The translations under genes were made by a program, and so were the position numbers. The notes under the pieces are model-generated. The model ran no database searches and had not been told where the DNA came from. It saw only the letters and a program-made list of their open reading frames with translations. This document shows, in pieces, positions 22,114 through 34,018 of a stretch of 64,000 bases of DNA. Location: the NCBI RefSeq assembly GCF_029852145.1, contig NC_079974.1, forward strand, positions 5,641,501 to 5,705,500. The letters run 5' to 3'. The stretch's first letter is position 1, and the number at the start of each line of letters is the position of its first letter. This DNA is from Microplitis mediator (lineage: Eukaryota; Arthropoda; Insecta; Hymenoptera; Braconidae).

Positions 22114-22595
22114 TCTTTTGACCACTTTCTCTCTCTAGCAATTCCCGAAGATATCCGAAGTCGAATTTTTTCTAAGTTCCACGGCAAGAAATTTTTATAA
22201 GTTCTTGCACTGAAAATTATAAAACAAAAATTTCAAAAAAACGACCAAAATTTCTATATACCATTCGATTCAGAATTTCGCGAGATGAATTTCTGTCGTA
22301 TCAGAAAAAAGCATATAGATTTTTTTTTAATTGTTGATACGTTTCAAAAACTTTTCAAGTCGTGTTTTTTTATAAAAAAAAAAATTTTTTTAACTGTACT
22401 GACCGGTAATTGTTTGGGTAATGGTTCAAAGAAAGTTATCTATTAGCTCATTTTATTTATTTTTCATTTTTTCTATTTTTTTTTTAACAAAAAGTGATTT
22501 TCACTTTTTTTAAATTTAAAATTCGAAAAATTTTTTTTGGAAGTTACCAATTTTTTTTATGGTTGATATATTATTTACTAAGGGAATAAAAAAAC

Positions 22596-23277
22596 AATTT
22601 GTAAATCGATATGCTGCCGAGTTACACTCTTTTGTTTATCCGGGCGCGGACAAAATGACGCGCTTTTTCGTTTTTCGCGCTTTAATAATTTTTATCACAG
22701 CAACTATTCGTCGTAGAGACTTCGTTCAGAATTCATTTTGTTCGTTATTAAATCACAAAAACAATGATACTAGATTGTCTCGATAATTTCTCAATAGTTT
22801 ATGAAATATTTCATTTTACATCTAATTTTTGTATAAAAAAAAAATGATCACCCTCCAAATTTATGTCAACATTTTTTCTTATTTTTTTCTAGTATTTTGA
22901 AAAAAAAAAAATATTTATATCCGTTTACGAAATGCACTATTTGTTTATAAAAAATAGTCGTGCAGGGTTTTCTGTAGATAACTTTTTTTTCATTATTAAT
23001 ATTAATTAAAATTTCAAAACGTTCCAAATTTTTCTACCTCAGCATTCCTTTAAGCTGAATGTACCATATTTTATTTTCTTATGAAATCCAAAAGAAAAAA
23101 GAGTAAAAAGTAGTTTGAAAACAAATCAATAATGTCAAATATTATAAAATTCAAAGAGTTCTAAGAAATTGAGAATTAATTATATCGACTCATGTACGGT
23201 TGTATGAATTTTTCTGGTGACATATATTAAAATATGATATTACTAATAGCACCATCTAGCGGGACTACTCTCTTAAA
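22596..23277. other. Unassigned AT-rich interval
   Basis: No gene or repeat family is recognised. A 75-residue plus-strand frame (22559-22786) has ordinary composition, but its start lies in the neighbouring element's end and it matches no family I know. Confidence 0.4.
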
Positions 23278-24043
23278 ATGAACCAGTGAAATTCCACTGA
23301 TTCAACCAGTGAAGTTCACTTGTTTAACCAGTGACTAAAAGTTCACTGGTTGAATCAGTGAACGTCGCGCTCACTGGTTTCAACCAGTGAACTAAAAATA
23401 TGTAAGCGCGCGGGTACAGCAGCATTCTGTACATGAGTATATTTAAGTGTTTTATTATGTCAATAAATAAGTAATATTTATTGATTATCTTCATGTAATA
23501 TTTTAACTAACTTTCATATAACAATAATAATTATATGACACAATTATTACAGAGTTTAAAAATAAATAACTTTGGAGTAATTTCAATAGCTTGAAGCTAA
23601 CCTCAAAAATGAATGACACAATTTTAAAATTAAACAATATAAAAAGCCCATTGAAAATGGAAACAAATTAAATTTTTATAAATCCTAATAAATATTATTT
23701 ATTTTATTACAAAATAATTTTTAATTAAATATAATTGTTATTAAGACTCTTTTTGTTTGACTTCACTTTGTTTATAAATAAACGTTTATAATAAAATAAA
23801 ATTAATCTAACCTATTGTGTTTATATTTATGTAGTACACCGGCGTATCACTGGTTCAACCAGTGAGTTTCACTGGTTGAACCAGTAAGCCAAGCGATCAT
23901 CTTAGTCCACTGGTTGAATCAGTGAATTTCACTGGTTGAACCAGTGACCGCTCGATTCACTGGTTGAACCAGTGGATTTCACTGGTGAATCAGTGGATTT
24001 CACTGGAAAATCAGTGAAATTTCACTGGTTCATTTTAAGAGAG
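23278..24043. mobile_element. 766-bp TA-flanked MITE with ACCAGTGA arrays
   Basis: Ends CTCTCTTAAAATGAACCAGT and its inverse, with TA on each side (23276-23277, 24044-24045). Both ends carry dense arrays of the short palindromic word TTCACTGGTTGAACCAGTGA and variants. The terminal CTCTCT-AAAATGAA matches the ends of the 4.39-kb transposon at 29580-33972, so it is probably a non-autonomous relative. Confidence 0.88.
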
Positions 24044-24045
24044 TA

Positions 24046-24286
24046 CATTTCATGGAGTTGAATGATTCAATGGTATGAGTGGCAGTATTATTCAGACAGT
24101 TTTGTTCATGAGTTTAAATCAGTGAGGTTTTCTTCAAGAGTAGGCCTCAAGAGTTTTTGAATTGTATATAGTGTGAACAGCGTAGATGCTAGGTATAGTA
24201 TTCATGAATAGAGCGGTGTCTTCGAAGCTGTGGTCAGTTCACTCATATAGTTAAATATTTAAGTTTGTGGATTTTAGGATCAGAGC
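24046..24286. other. Short unique interval
   Basis: No repeat or coding signal is seen. It ends where the truncated B module starts, so it may mark an original break point of a duplicated segment. Confidence 0.4.
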
Positions 24287-24626
24287 CCAGGTAGTTTTCT
24301 AGCTATACATTATACTCAATTCGGTTCTATAGTTCGTCTGGCGCCTACAGTATAATTCAGTTCAAAGTCGTTGCTAACATAGAGCCAACTATTTAGTTCA
24401 ATGAATAAAAATGAATTTAAGTAAAACTTTTGTTCAGCACCCCTGTGTTTGACTAAACGTTTCCGCGCAATTCTTCATTACGATAACCAAGCAAAACATT
24501 GTATCAGCATTGCCTGCAGGGTATTTTGGATTATAATTTATTTACAATTAAATTTAGATAACTTTCATACCTTTTTGACCTGGTTCTATTGTGCGCTAAA
24601 TTGACATAAGTTCTATTAAGGGTAGA
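24287..24626 (-). repeat. B module fragment
   Basis: Matches 10100-10436 in the same orientation and ends at the same 'attaagggta'. Its gene-bearing partner arm is missing on the left. Confidence 0.85.
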
Positions 24627-25782
24627 TCAGTATACTTGAGTTCATTAGGTTATGTGCTTATATTTATTAGTTGATTTTAACACGAAAAATGTGTTAAATT
24701 TACACATATGTTCTGTTAAAAGAACAGATTTTATGTGCTCAATTTTTTTTAACATAAAATTTGTGTTAAGGATCAACAGAAACGCAATGTGTTGAATTGA
24801 CACAAAAATTTGTGTAGACCGTTTGCAACAGACGATTTGTGTTGAAGTTAACACAATATTTCTAACTGTGTAAAATATATGGTTTTAAAATAAATTATTT
24901 CACATTTAATTATTACCTACACCATTAGAACCTCCAAGACTGAATGATTTATTTACGTTTTATTTGGTAAAACAATAGTAGAAAAAAGATTCAAGCTTTA
25001 GTTTAAATTAACTATCGTAATATGATTGTTTACCCTTTTGTTATACTATTTTGAAAATTAACTAAGAAGTTTTTAAAATTTCGCGCCATTATTTACAATC
25101 GATATATCGATAGTTTCACCCTGTAAAATCAGACGATCGATTGTCATTTAAAATGAAAATCAATAGTCGACTATCGATATTTTTCTTACTATCGCCTATC
25201 CCTAAATGTCACCACTTTACGACTGTCGCGACAAATTTGTTGCCAGGATTAGTGTTTCGTCTACGGTGCACCTGCTTGCTATAGGCACCCTCGCAGATTT
25301 GAATCACGGTGGAAACACCATGGAAGTGTAAACACCGTGGATCCACTGTGGTAACACGGTGGGTTTGTTCCATTTCACCACCGGGTATACACAGTGTTTC
25401 CACTGTGATTACGCAGTGTATCCACCGTAATTCCACGGTAGCTTTGTGCTATTTCACCACCGTGGTTTCACGCTGTATCCACCGCGTAATCACAGTGACA
25501 ACTCCGTGTATACACGGTGGTAAAGCCACCATGGAATCATGGTGGATACACCGAGTAATCACAGTGGTAAAATGGAACAAACCCACCGTGTTTCCACCGT
25601 AATTCAAATCTGCGAGGGCACTACCGCGCAAAATTTTAATGTGACAAATAAATACCATGTAATATGAACAAAAAAACTTTTTTTACTAGATATTCATTGG
25701 GACAAAACTCTGTACTAACAGAAGGCATTCACAGAATTTAAACATCTCGTCACTCAAAGAAATTTGTAAAGAAACACAAATA
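24627..25782. repeat. X module (alternative palindrome centre)
   Basis: Shared with 55820-56515, where it also joins an inverted B fragment to a plus-oriented B module. It is rich in TGTGTTAA/TTAACACA words and has an end like 'acagttagaaatattgtgtt', suggesting a MITE. About 430 bases (25190-25622) are extra relative to the other copy. Confidence 0.7.
25288..25618. mobile_element. 331-bp MITE with CCCTCGCAGATTTGAAT ends
   Basis: Inverted ends CCCTCGCAGATTTGAATCAC and its inverse enclose about 15 copies of CACGGTGG/CCACCGTG words in both orientations. Absent from the other X module at 56365. The overlapping frames on both strands are produced by the repeat. Confidence 0.8.
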
Positions 25783-26964
25783 CTTAAATAACTTTAGAAT
25801 TTTCCAAGATAATAAATTGTAAGATCTCGGGGAAAAACACAAGTCTCGAGAATCTTATTTTCTCAAACACTGCCTGTTTAGTTGTCCCTTTAGAGTCTGA
25901 CCTTGAAACCCCACTCTTCGGTCTGGCGGAGCCCGATAGAATTAGGAAGAGCGCGAAGCAAATGTGACAGGGCCGTATTATAAGAGGAAGAATTTCACCT
26001 AAGCGGAACGTAACAATTATTTTATTTTTTATTTTTAATTTATCGAATAATAAATATCAAAGGACTTACATTCAAAGTAAGAACAATATTTGGTTTCATT
26101 ATAAATATAGTTAAGTAATATTGCAATTACATAGCAATGTATGAAATTTTTTTAATTTTTCTAACCTTACTTTTAAAGACTATTTCCTCACGTCAACAAT
26201 ACTAACTACGGCTCTGTCGATGAACGCAGCGCGAGGTTCAAACGAGTGGAAGGGTACTCACAGGCTCACTACTACTCTCACATGTCACTCATACATGCTC
26301 ACGGGACTCTACGATTCGCGCTCTCCCCACTAGTCTCAAACGGAGACGTTTCGAGATCCTCTGACTCTAAAGGATTAAATAATAGGATCACAGAAAATTG
26401 TGTAATTTATTTAATAAAAACGAAAATGTTGTGAAATAATGGAATTTTTGCAAGATTACGGAAAAACTCTGGTACCTAAATCAGACGATACTTAAGCCGA
26501 TGAAGGACCTCGATAAAACCGGGATATTCTATGTTGATCATAGAAGAGAATGTTGGCATAGAAGCGTCTCGGGTCTTAAAGCTTCATACGACAGGGAAAA
26601 ACCTTAACAACGTTGGGTGACAGCCCGGGTGCAGAATAGACGGAGCAGCTGGACAAGAGGAGACTCGATCTCGCTGAAAGGAGTCGCTCACGTGACGCCA
26701 GATGGGGTAAGCCCCTAGGATGGGCCCAATCGGCACTTATACCATCACCTCAGACTTGAAATTTGCAATAATTTCACGCAGGTTTTGCTCAGACAGTACG
26801 ACGGAACCTTTTGGTACCCCTAGCTCTCAAAACATCATTTGTAAATTAATTCTTAATAATATATTGACAATGTTGATTTATGCCGCCTTTAACCAAAAAT
26901 TTACATTATTTAAACATTTTATTGAGTTCACATTTATTTTATATAAAAAAAAATTTCACGCATC
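25783..26964 (+). repeat. B module (copy 3 segment)
   Basis: Matches 11294-12471 in the same orientation, with about 1-2% differences by eye. The first 330 bases of the module are missing here and appear inverted at 24287-24626. Confidence 0.8.
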
Positions 26965-27825
26965 CCGCGTGAAAAAACTTCATATCTGGAAAAATATATG
27001 AATATTACAATGTGATATATTGCACAATATATAAAATAATATTTATATTTTCGCCATATTAATGTATGATAATACATTGAAAAAAATATATTACTACAAT
27101 ATATTGATCATATATTTATCAATATAACTTTTTTCATGTATGTTTAGCATATATTTCTTTCTATATTTTATTATTATATCTTGATATATTGTATTGAGAG
27201 TAGTATCTTTGTTAATCTACAGTATGATGTATATTTTTTATATAAGTTTTCCAGTATATTGCAAAATATATGGTACTCCATATATTTTCCAATATATTGC
27301 AAAATATATAGTACTATACATATTTTTCGTACTATGGTATGTTACATAGCAAAAACCATGCATTTCAGTTTGCAATTTTCATTTCTATGCTATTAGGCAG
27401 CTTTAAAAAAATATAAGTGTATAAAGACTAAAATTTTCAATATATCGAGAAAAAAATAATTTTTTATCTATTGGAAAAATATACCATAAACCATAGATTT
27501 AAACATATAAGTTCTTCTATATACGATCAATTATATACAGTCAATATATCACAAATTATATGAGTCAAAATATATGTAAATTTTATGATATTGTACTTTA
27601 TAAATTACATATATACCATCCATATATGACAAAAATATATTGAGAATTATATGAGATTATATATATAGAGAAATATAAAACATTATATAAAAAGAAATAT
27701 ATTATTAAAAATATATACTCCAATATATGTAAAAAACATATATTCGTGAATATATATTTTTGCAGCCATATATTTATCACATATTCACCATATATATTTT
27801 TAACAATATATAACTTTTCCATGCG
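26965..27825. mobile_element. AT-rich MITE, copy 3 segment
   Basis: Longer version of 12472-13256, with extra palindromic TATAT segments near 27060-27130 and 27270-27300. It shows the uninterrupted TA site into which the element at 52519-54003 inserted in copy 5. Confidence 0.75.
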
Positions 27826-28489
27826 GGGAACTCAAATATTAATTTTTCCTGTATAAACAATAAATTTTAATATTTATTCTATAGTTATTTGCGTTTGAAT
27901 TACAAGTTAAAGAATTACTATTTAGAATGATAATATTTACTAATGATTTTATCATTATATTATTTGTCGGCTCTTAATGTACACAGTTTATTTATTTCCG
28001 TGTACTTTAATTTTCAGAAAATTTTAAATTCATTATTTGAGACTTCCACATAAATATTCAATTACGTACTTAAATATTCGCCATCAGGTCTTGAGTTGTT
28101 CACAGAAAAATTAATTACGTTCACACCTGAATATTCAAACCCTAATGACCATAATATTTTGAGTCATTAGTCTAATGACCTTTTCTACCTCAGGTAAATT
28201 TCTTCAGCCCCAAACTATTAGTTTCTAATTACCCCCATATCCATTGTTGTGACAATTGCACTAGGACAAAATCTTAAACTGCTTTGTTATAAAATCCTAT
28301 AAATATCGGAGTCTTGTCAATATTTTTTCACTTTATTCTCGAACTCCATACCCGACAGTTCGTCTGAGAATATATTAAAATTTACGGAAAAAACAAAATT
28401 GTGTTATTTCAAAGTGCGTAAGCTGTTTCAGTATAAAGTACGAAAGTTTACAGTGAAGTTCGATAGATCCTGAAAAATTTTGTATAAAA
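27826..28489 (+). promoter_or_regulatory. Upstream region of copy 3
   Basis: Carries the same TATAAA box (28288-28293) and TGAGTCA/TAATGACC cluster as copy 2; the compared stretch 28140-28280 is identical to copy 2 but not to copy 1. Confidence 0.45.
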
Positions 28490-29587
28490 ATGGCGCAAAA
28501 GTGGTATTTGAACAAAGAAGAGCTGAAGAACTCTCCAAGCTTCAAGGATGGTATCAGCGCGGAGAAGGAATTAGACTATAAACAACAAGCCGCTTACTTA
28601 ATAAATGATTTAGGCAAGCGGCTTAAATTATCAGAAGTTTGTGTACATACTGCCATAGTGTACATGCGCAGATTTTTCATTCACCATTCATTGGCCAAGT
28701 TTCATCGTTATGAAGTTGCAACGGCGGCAATTTTTGTGGCGGCAAAGGTTGAAGAAGAGCCACAAAAATCGAAGGAGGTAATAAGTGCTCTTCATATCTG
28801 TTTGAAGAAAACCAGGGATCAACAACTGGACACTACGACTGCCGAGTTCCAGGAGAATGTCAAAGCACTCATAGTAAATGAGCGTATTCTTCTAGCAACA
28901 CTGGGATTTAAGATGGGAGTTAATCACCCTCATCATTACATCACGGAATTCTGCAGAGAAATAAAAGCTTGCAAACAACTATGCAAGATTTTTCTGCAGA
29001 TGGCGAACTACACGTTACAGATGACATCAATGTGCCTGAAGTACAAACCGGCAGTTGTGGCGTCGTATTGTATTTATTTCACCATCCAATCGTCGCAGTG
29101 GAAGATTCCCGAAGTCATAGATGGGAATCATTGGTTTTGGCTGCTCGATACAAAAGTGACCTTCGATCTGCTGATAGAGATGGACAGGGAGTTCAAAGAA
29201 GTCTTAAATAAACTGTCACCGAAAATACGAAAACGCGTGATGTGTTTATTTAAAAATCCACCTGTCCGAATTAACTCAATGAATCGGATAGTGACAAGCT
29301 CCAGTTTATCGGATCAAGAAAGTGTTTCCACTAAAACTGAATTGAAGCAATCAAGTACTCGGCAGAAAATCACCTATCAGGAGTATCGTGATAGACTGAT
29401 GAAGAAAAAATGTGCGGATTCAGATGGGTCCTCGACATCTTTACCTCAAGCTGCTGGAGAAGTACAAGATAATTCGGTTGGAAGTACCTGTCAACTTGTA
29501 CCAGCAACTGCAAAGGATCAGGAAATAACAATTGAAGTCCTAGATAACTACATCCGTAAACGTGAGAGTTGTCATGATACTCTCTAA
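28490..29587 (+). pseudogene. Cyclin T-like copy 3, interrupted near its 3' end
   Basis: Keeps an open frame for 365 residues, with both cyclin folds and the EYR motif, then runs into the 4.39-kb transposon at residue 363 (ending CHDTL). The last codons, including the KKRKL signal, are at 33975-34018. Relative to copies 1 and 2, I count about five synonymous codon changes and about a dozen amino-acid changes, including R94K, R203Q, L214H, K230E, Q247R, S295T and V348I, which looks close to unconstrained drift. A truncated protein with intact cyclin folds could still be made. Confidence 0.9.
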
Positions 29588-30536
29588 ACATGAAATAGTG
29601 GTTTTTCACTTATTAGAAGTGCATATTCACTATTTGTTAAAGCTAAAACCGAGCCACGCAGAATAAGTGAATATTCACTTTATGAATTAGTGAATTCACG
29701 AATATCATTAATTCGGTATGTGACCTTGAAATTTCCCTATTTCAATTAATGAAAATAACATTCACTTTTACAATAGTGAAATTATATCACTAATTAGATA
29801 AGTTAAATTTACTAAAAATATAAATTTAACAATCTCACTCAATAATTAGTGAAAATCCCTGTTGCGTTTACTAAAAATACTACTAAATGAATTAGTGGAA
29901 TTTTACAAAATTATAAGTGCATTTCAACAATTTGTAAGTTGAATTCACTGGAAATACTAGTAAAATTAAAAAAATGTTAATTATGCATTTTTGCAAAAAT
30001 ATAAGTGAAATTTACTTAAATCATTAGTGCAAGTATTTTACTGAATGAATCAGTAATATTTATTGTAGTATTTAGTTAAAATTTAGCTAATTAATTTAGT
30101 TCAGTTTTGTAGAACTTTTAATTTTGATTTTACTTATTAAATAAATTATATTTACTTAAATAATAGTTTAACTAAAGTAGTGTTGACAAATAATTTTTTA
30201 ATATAAAAATCAATGAATAATGTATATTTATTTTTTTAAAACATTGATTTATTAGCACAAAGTAATTAAGTTTTTAAAAGGAACTAAGTATTAAGCATTA
30301 GGTATTACTTTAGAATTTTAGAACATAATAAAAATGTTAATGATAATAGAAGTAATATGATTATTAATAATAATATTAATCGTTATGATAATAATAATAG
30401 TTATAAAAATATATTAAAAAAGTTAAAGAAACTCACTCTCTGTTTGATACACAACACAAGTACAGTTAAAATAATAAATAAAAAAGTTTTGATATGCTCA
30501 GTACAAAATATCAGTACAAAATATCAATCATATTTT

Positions 30537-31652
30537 TTAATCAGATAATGAATCATTATCGTTATCATTAAGAACTTTTGAATCCTTGATTGTAATATTA
30601 CTTAATGTAATATGTAGGGCCGAGACCACTGATCGTGATGTTACACCTTGCATTCCAAAAACGTAACAATCTACAAAATTGAAAAAATTTTGCAAACTGT
30701 TCGGGTACTGTAAATTCAGCACGTAAAATAGCTTATAAAGTAAATTAAAAGCTGCAATCGGTCCACTTTTGTCGCCTACACTTATAAGCCAATTATCCCC
30801 TTCAATGAAAAATTTTTCATAACCTTGACCTTTCATAAGAATGAGACATGGTTGGACATTAGTAGCTTCACGTTCCTTAATCTCTTTGATGTAGTTACTT
30901 ATATTAGTTCCGTCCTGTGAATAAAATAAATGTACATAATATTACATATTATTTTGTTTGTTAATATTTAATTTCAAATTGGTAAGATGGTATTGTTATA
31001 AAAAAAAAAAAAAAAAAATCAGAATAATTACCGGAAGAGTTTTTATGAGATCTTTATTGAGAAATGCAGTTTTGACGGGTAAAGGGCTATCATCGCTTTC
31101 ATTGAGTTTCTAAGAAAAAAAAAATTAATTGATTTATGGTTATTTATTATTTTCAAGAACTATAAATAAGAAGAATTATAACAATATTCGATAGTTGCAA
31201 TTCAAAACTTACTCTTTTCTTTCCTTTACCTACGCCTTTACCTCTTTTTGTGATCACAGAGTTTGATACCGGTAGTAATGCACTCAACATGAGTAAGGCT
31301 CTCAAATTTTCTGCAAAAAATAAATTGCAGTATTAAAATCAATTGACATTTTTTTATGACAACACTAACACGAGCAACATTAACAATTTAAATATATGAA
31401 TAGCTTAACAAATTAAAAAAAAAAAATAATATAAAATTTAAAGATATAAATGAATGAATTTAACGAGTAATTAATATTATTAATTAGAAAAGAAAATATT
31501 TGCTCACCATCAGTAATATCCGCTGCTTCTGTGTATAAGACTGGCTTACAATTTTTAACAAAGAAGTTAATGCGTGGAACGTAATATGTGGCAAACTTTT
31601 CCAAAAAGTTATCTGCTACATTTGGATATTTATTGTCGAAATCGCGTTCAAT
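30537..31652 (-). CDS. Spliced transposon-borne gene of unknown function (four exons visible)
   Basis: Four exons join in frame at GT...AG sites: 31652-31508, 31310-31213, 31109-31032 and 30914-30537 (stop), giving 232 residues without the start. Phases agree at each junction (for example ITD|ENLRALL across the first intron), and each acceptor follows a pyrimidine-rich tract. The encoded piece includes FLEKFATYYVPRINFF, a basic KRGKGVGKGKKR linker and a C-terminal segment with FNLLYKLFYVLNLQYP, ending acidic. I do not recognise the family; similar endings occur, as I recall, in repeat-encoded insect proteins. The true first exon is uncertain: the candidate at 32134-32044 ends in the wrong phase to join directly. 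Confidence 0.6.
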
Positions 31653-31661
31653 CTATATAAA

Positions 31662-32000
31662 TTATAATAAAATTAAATTATTATTGTCTTCGTTATTATT
31701 ATTATCTTCATTATTATTGTCATAATTATTGTCGTTGCCGTAGTTATTATTATCGTGTTCAAGATTTTCACCATGTTCTCTATCATTAAATTCAATCAGC
31801 AAATGATTTTTTTTTATATGGCGTTTGAGTGATGCAAATGTTAAAAATCTGCGTGAACACCCGTTCTGAGCACATTTAAATCCTTGATCACCGACCCCAC
31901 GACTCACAGTTAACCCATGAGCATTGATAAAATGTCTTTTTAATCCCCACAACTCACCGTTGATTTTTTGATGACAAATGAAACAATTTAATCGATCCAT
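31662..32000 (-). CDS. C2H2 zinc-finger frame in the 4.39-kb transposon
   Basis: From the ATG at 32000 the frame encodes 112 residues. Residues 6-27 hold CFICHQKI...KRHFINAH and the next block CAQNGCSRRF...LKRHIKKNH, two C2H2-type fingers, followed by an Asn/Asp/Glu-rich tail. Such fingers often serve DNA binding in transposon proteins. It could be a 5' exon of the gene just downstream, but no donor site in a suitable phase was found, so it may be a separate or decayed unit. Confidence 0.55.
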   Translation of the reverse strand: MDRLNCFICHQKINGELWGLKRHFINAHGLTVSRGVGDQGFKCAQNGCSRRFLTFASLKRHIKKNHLLIEFNDREHGENLEHDNNNYGNDNNYDNNNEDNNNNEDNNNLILL

Positions 32001-32043
32001 TGTGAACAAATGATTGATTACAGTGACAGAAAAAATTACTTAC

Positions 32044-32134
32044 GTCTTAATTTCTCAAGAGTTTCATCATCATGTATGGTACCTTTTAGTTTATTAATCA
32101 ATCCCTCAACGGTCAAATCTTTGTACTCTTCCAT
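32044..32134 (-). CDS. Possible separate 5' exon
   Basis: An ATG after an acceptor-like 'tttcttcttctgcag' opens a 30-codon segment (MEEYKDLTVEGLINKLKG...) ending at a strong donor (C|GTAAGT). It cannot join the exon at 31652 without a stop, so either an exon lies between or the gene is decayed. Confidence 0.35.
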
Positions 32135-33972
32135 GTTTTTCTGCAGAAGAAGAAAAATATCATGTAAGAAATAATAAGATGAAAAGATGAAAATTTTGTA
32201 TAATTATTCAATTATTTGCTTTTAATGATCGTATATGAACAACTCATAAAATGAGAATAAGTATGTCTCTCCGGGACAGTAGTTGAAGAATGATATTGCA
32301 AATTTTAGGGGTTGGCATTAATTTCAAAAATATGAATGTAAAAGTAACAAAGAAAAATAATCTTTTAAATACGTATCGAATGATAACAATAAAATTGTGC
32401 ACAATTAAAAATTTTAACTTTTTCTACTTGATCCAGATCTAATTTCATAAAATTATTGACACTCATATATTTTACAACTTCTGAAAATTATAATTATAAA
32501 AAATCTAGAAGATAAAGTACGAAAGACTATAGCGTCACTTATACGATTCACGTGACTGCGCAACTGTTCTGTTGTCTCGTCTTCACTTATTCAGAAGTGA
32601 ACCGGATAGAAAACTAATAATTGAATTCGTGATAAATATAATTTTTAAACTTAAAATAATATGAAAATTTAATCACATTTTATCAATCTTTAATTAATAA
32701 ATAGCCATACGCTGTAAATTATTAAAAAAATTTACAACAATATGAACTTTGAAAAATAAATGCTCACTGTTATGAATAAAAACTAACCTCTGATAAAATT
32801 TTAACTTAATAAATAATACTTACGCGATCAGGTAAAGATATAATATTATTTCTCACTCGTCTGCAATATTTTTTAGTAGCAGAATGCCTTAAATCTGTTA
32901 ATCAGTGCTATTATTTAAACTTGGGGTCTTTGATGTTTATTAATTTCCAAGCGCATGAAAACTTCCAGAAATTTTAATGTTCTGTATACAATACATCGTC
33001 GTAGCTTTACTGCATTTGCTTTGTGCGACTGCGCAATGGTCTGTCTTGACTTCACTTATTCCGAAGTGAACCGGATACAAAACTAATAATTGAATTCGTG
33101 AAAATTTTAATTCTTAAATTTACGGTAAACAAATTATTTACTGCATTTTATTGATTTATTGCTAATTATAAACTCTTAGTTCTTGAAATAATATTTGATA
33201 ATTTTATATCTGCAGAATCGAAAAAAACAACCTTAATATCAAAAGAAAAATTTATTTATTATTGTTTTTAATAATTAGGTTAGGTATTGCCTAGCCAGAG
33301 ATTGACAGCAATGAGCATTGATTTATGGACAGAGTATTTTTATAATAATAGTAGTATGATTGTTATTTAGGTAGAGTATCAAATTGTATTTACCTACCTG
33401 TCTACACTTCCTTTATAAAAATTTCAAGTCGAAGGTGCAAGAATTTACTATAGTATTACGGTATAACTAACCAATGAAGAGATTACAATTCATTGTAAAC
33501 TTTTTTTTCAAGTTCACAGGATTATATTTAAATCATAATAACCTTATACGATGAAAAAATATTAAAATATTTAAATTATTATTAAAAATTATTCGGTAGA
33601 CTATAACTAAAATTATCATCACGTAATTATAGTTAAAAAAAAAAATAATTTACTTACGATTTGAGCCACTTGAGTAATAAATAAAATTTCACTAATTAAT
33701 TGTTAGAAACACTAATTACGAATTGAATAACAGCTTTACTTCAACAGTCAGTGAAAATTTCACTAATTCACTTGTGAATCATGGCTTCAATGAAATGATT
33801 GGTAAAAATTTCACTATTTTAATCAGTAAATTAACTAAATATTTAATGAAAATTAAATCACTAAAGTAACTTGCGAAATATCACTTATTTGAAGTTAAAA
33901 ACATCAATTGTTAAGTGAATACAGCTTCACTTCCCCAATTAGTGAAATTTTCACTAATTCATGTTTAGAGAG

Positions 33973-34018
33973 TATGGGCAGCATTTTTTGTTCTTCTAAA
34001 AAACGTAAGCTAGCATAG
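33973..34018 (+). pseudogene. 3' remnant of cyclin T-like copy 3
   Basis: After the TA duplication, the gene's last codons resume (tgggcagc...) and encode GSIFCSSKKRKLA with a TAG stop at 34016-34018. Copy 5 has the same final Ala, in contrast with Glu in copies 1 and 2. Confidence 0.85.

Larger units (their letters stand above)
20537..22595. mobile_element. 2.06-kb inverted-repeat element with nested elements
   Basis: Arms of roughly 470-500 bp (20537-21040 and 22120-22595) pair through 'tatatcaaccataaaaaaaa', 'ggtaacttcc' and 'ggatatctttgggaattgtt'. It directly abuts the SWIM element. The centre contains the double-hairpin element 21309-21540 and the MITE 21629-22113. One arm is repeated at 1-206. 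No gene is seen; the frame at 20723-21037 is repeat-derived. Confidence 0.75.
29580..33972 (-). mobile_element. 4.39-kb TA-flanked DNA transposon inside cyclin T-like copy 3
   Basis: Ends CTCTCTAAACATGAA and its inverse, with TA on each side (29578-29579, 33973-33974); the other gene copies show the empty site 'catgatatgggcagc'. Several hundred bases at each end are rich in TTCACTAATT/AATTAGTGAA words. It holds at least one spliced minus-strand gene and a C2H2 zinc-finger frame. The ends relate it to the 766-bp MITE at 23278-24043. Confidence 0.9.

Noticed and set aside
22559..22786. 75-residue plus-strand frame
   Set aside because: Not repeated and of ordinary composition, but the start lies in a transposon end, it has no known domain and no splice or promoter support.
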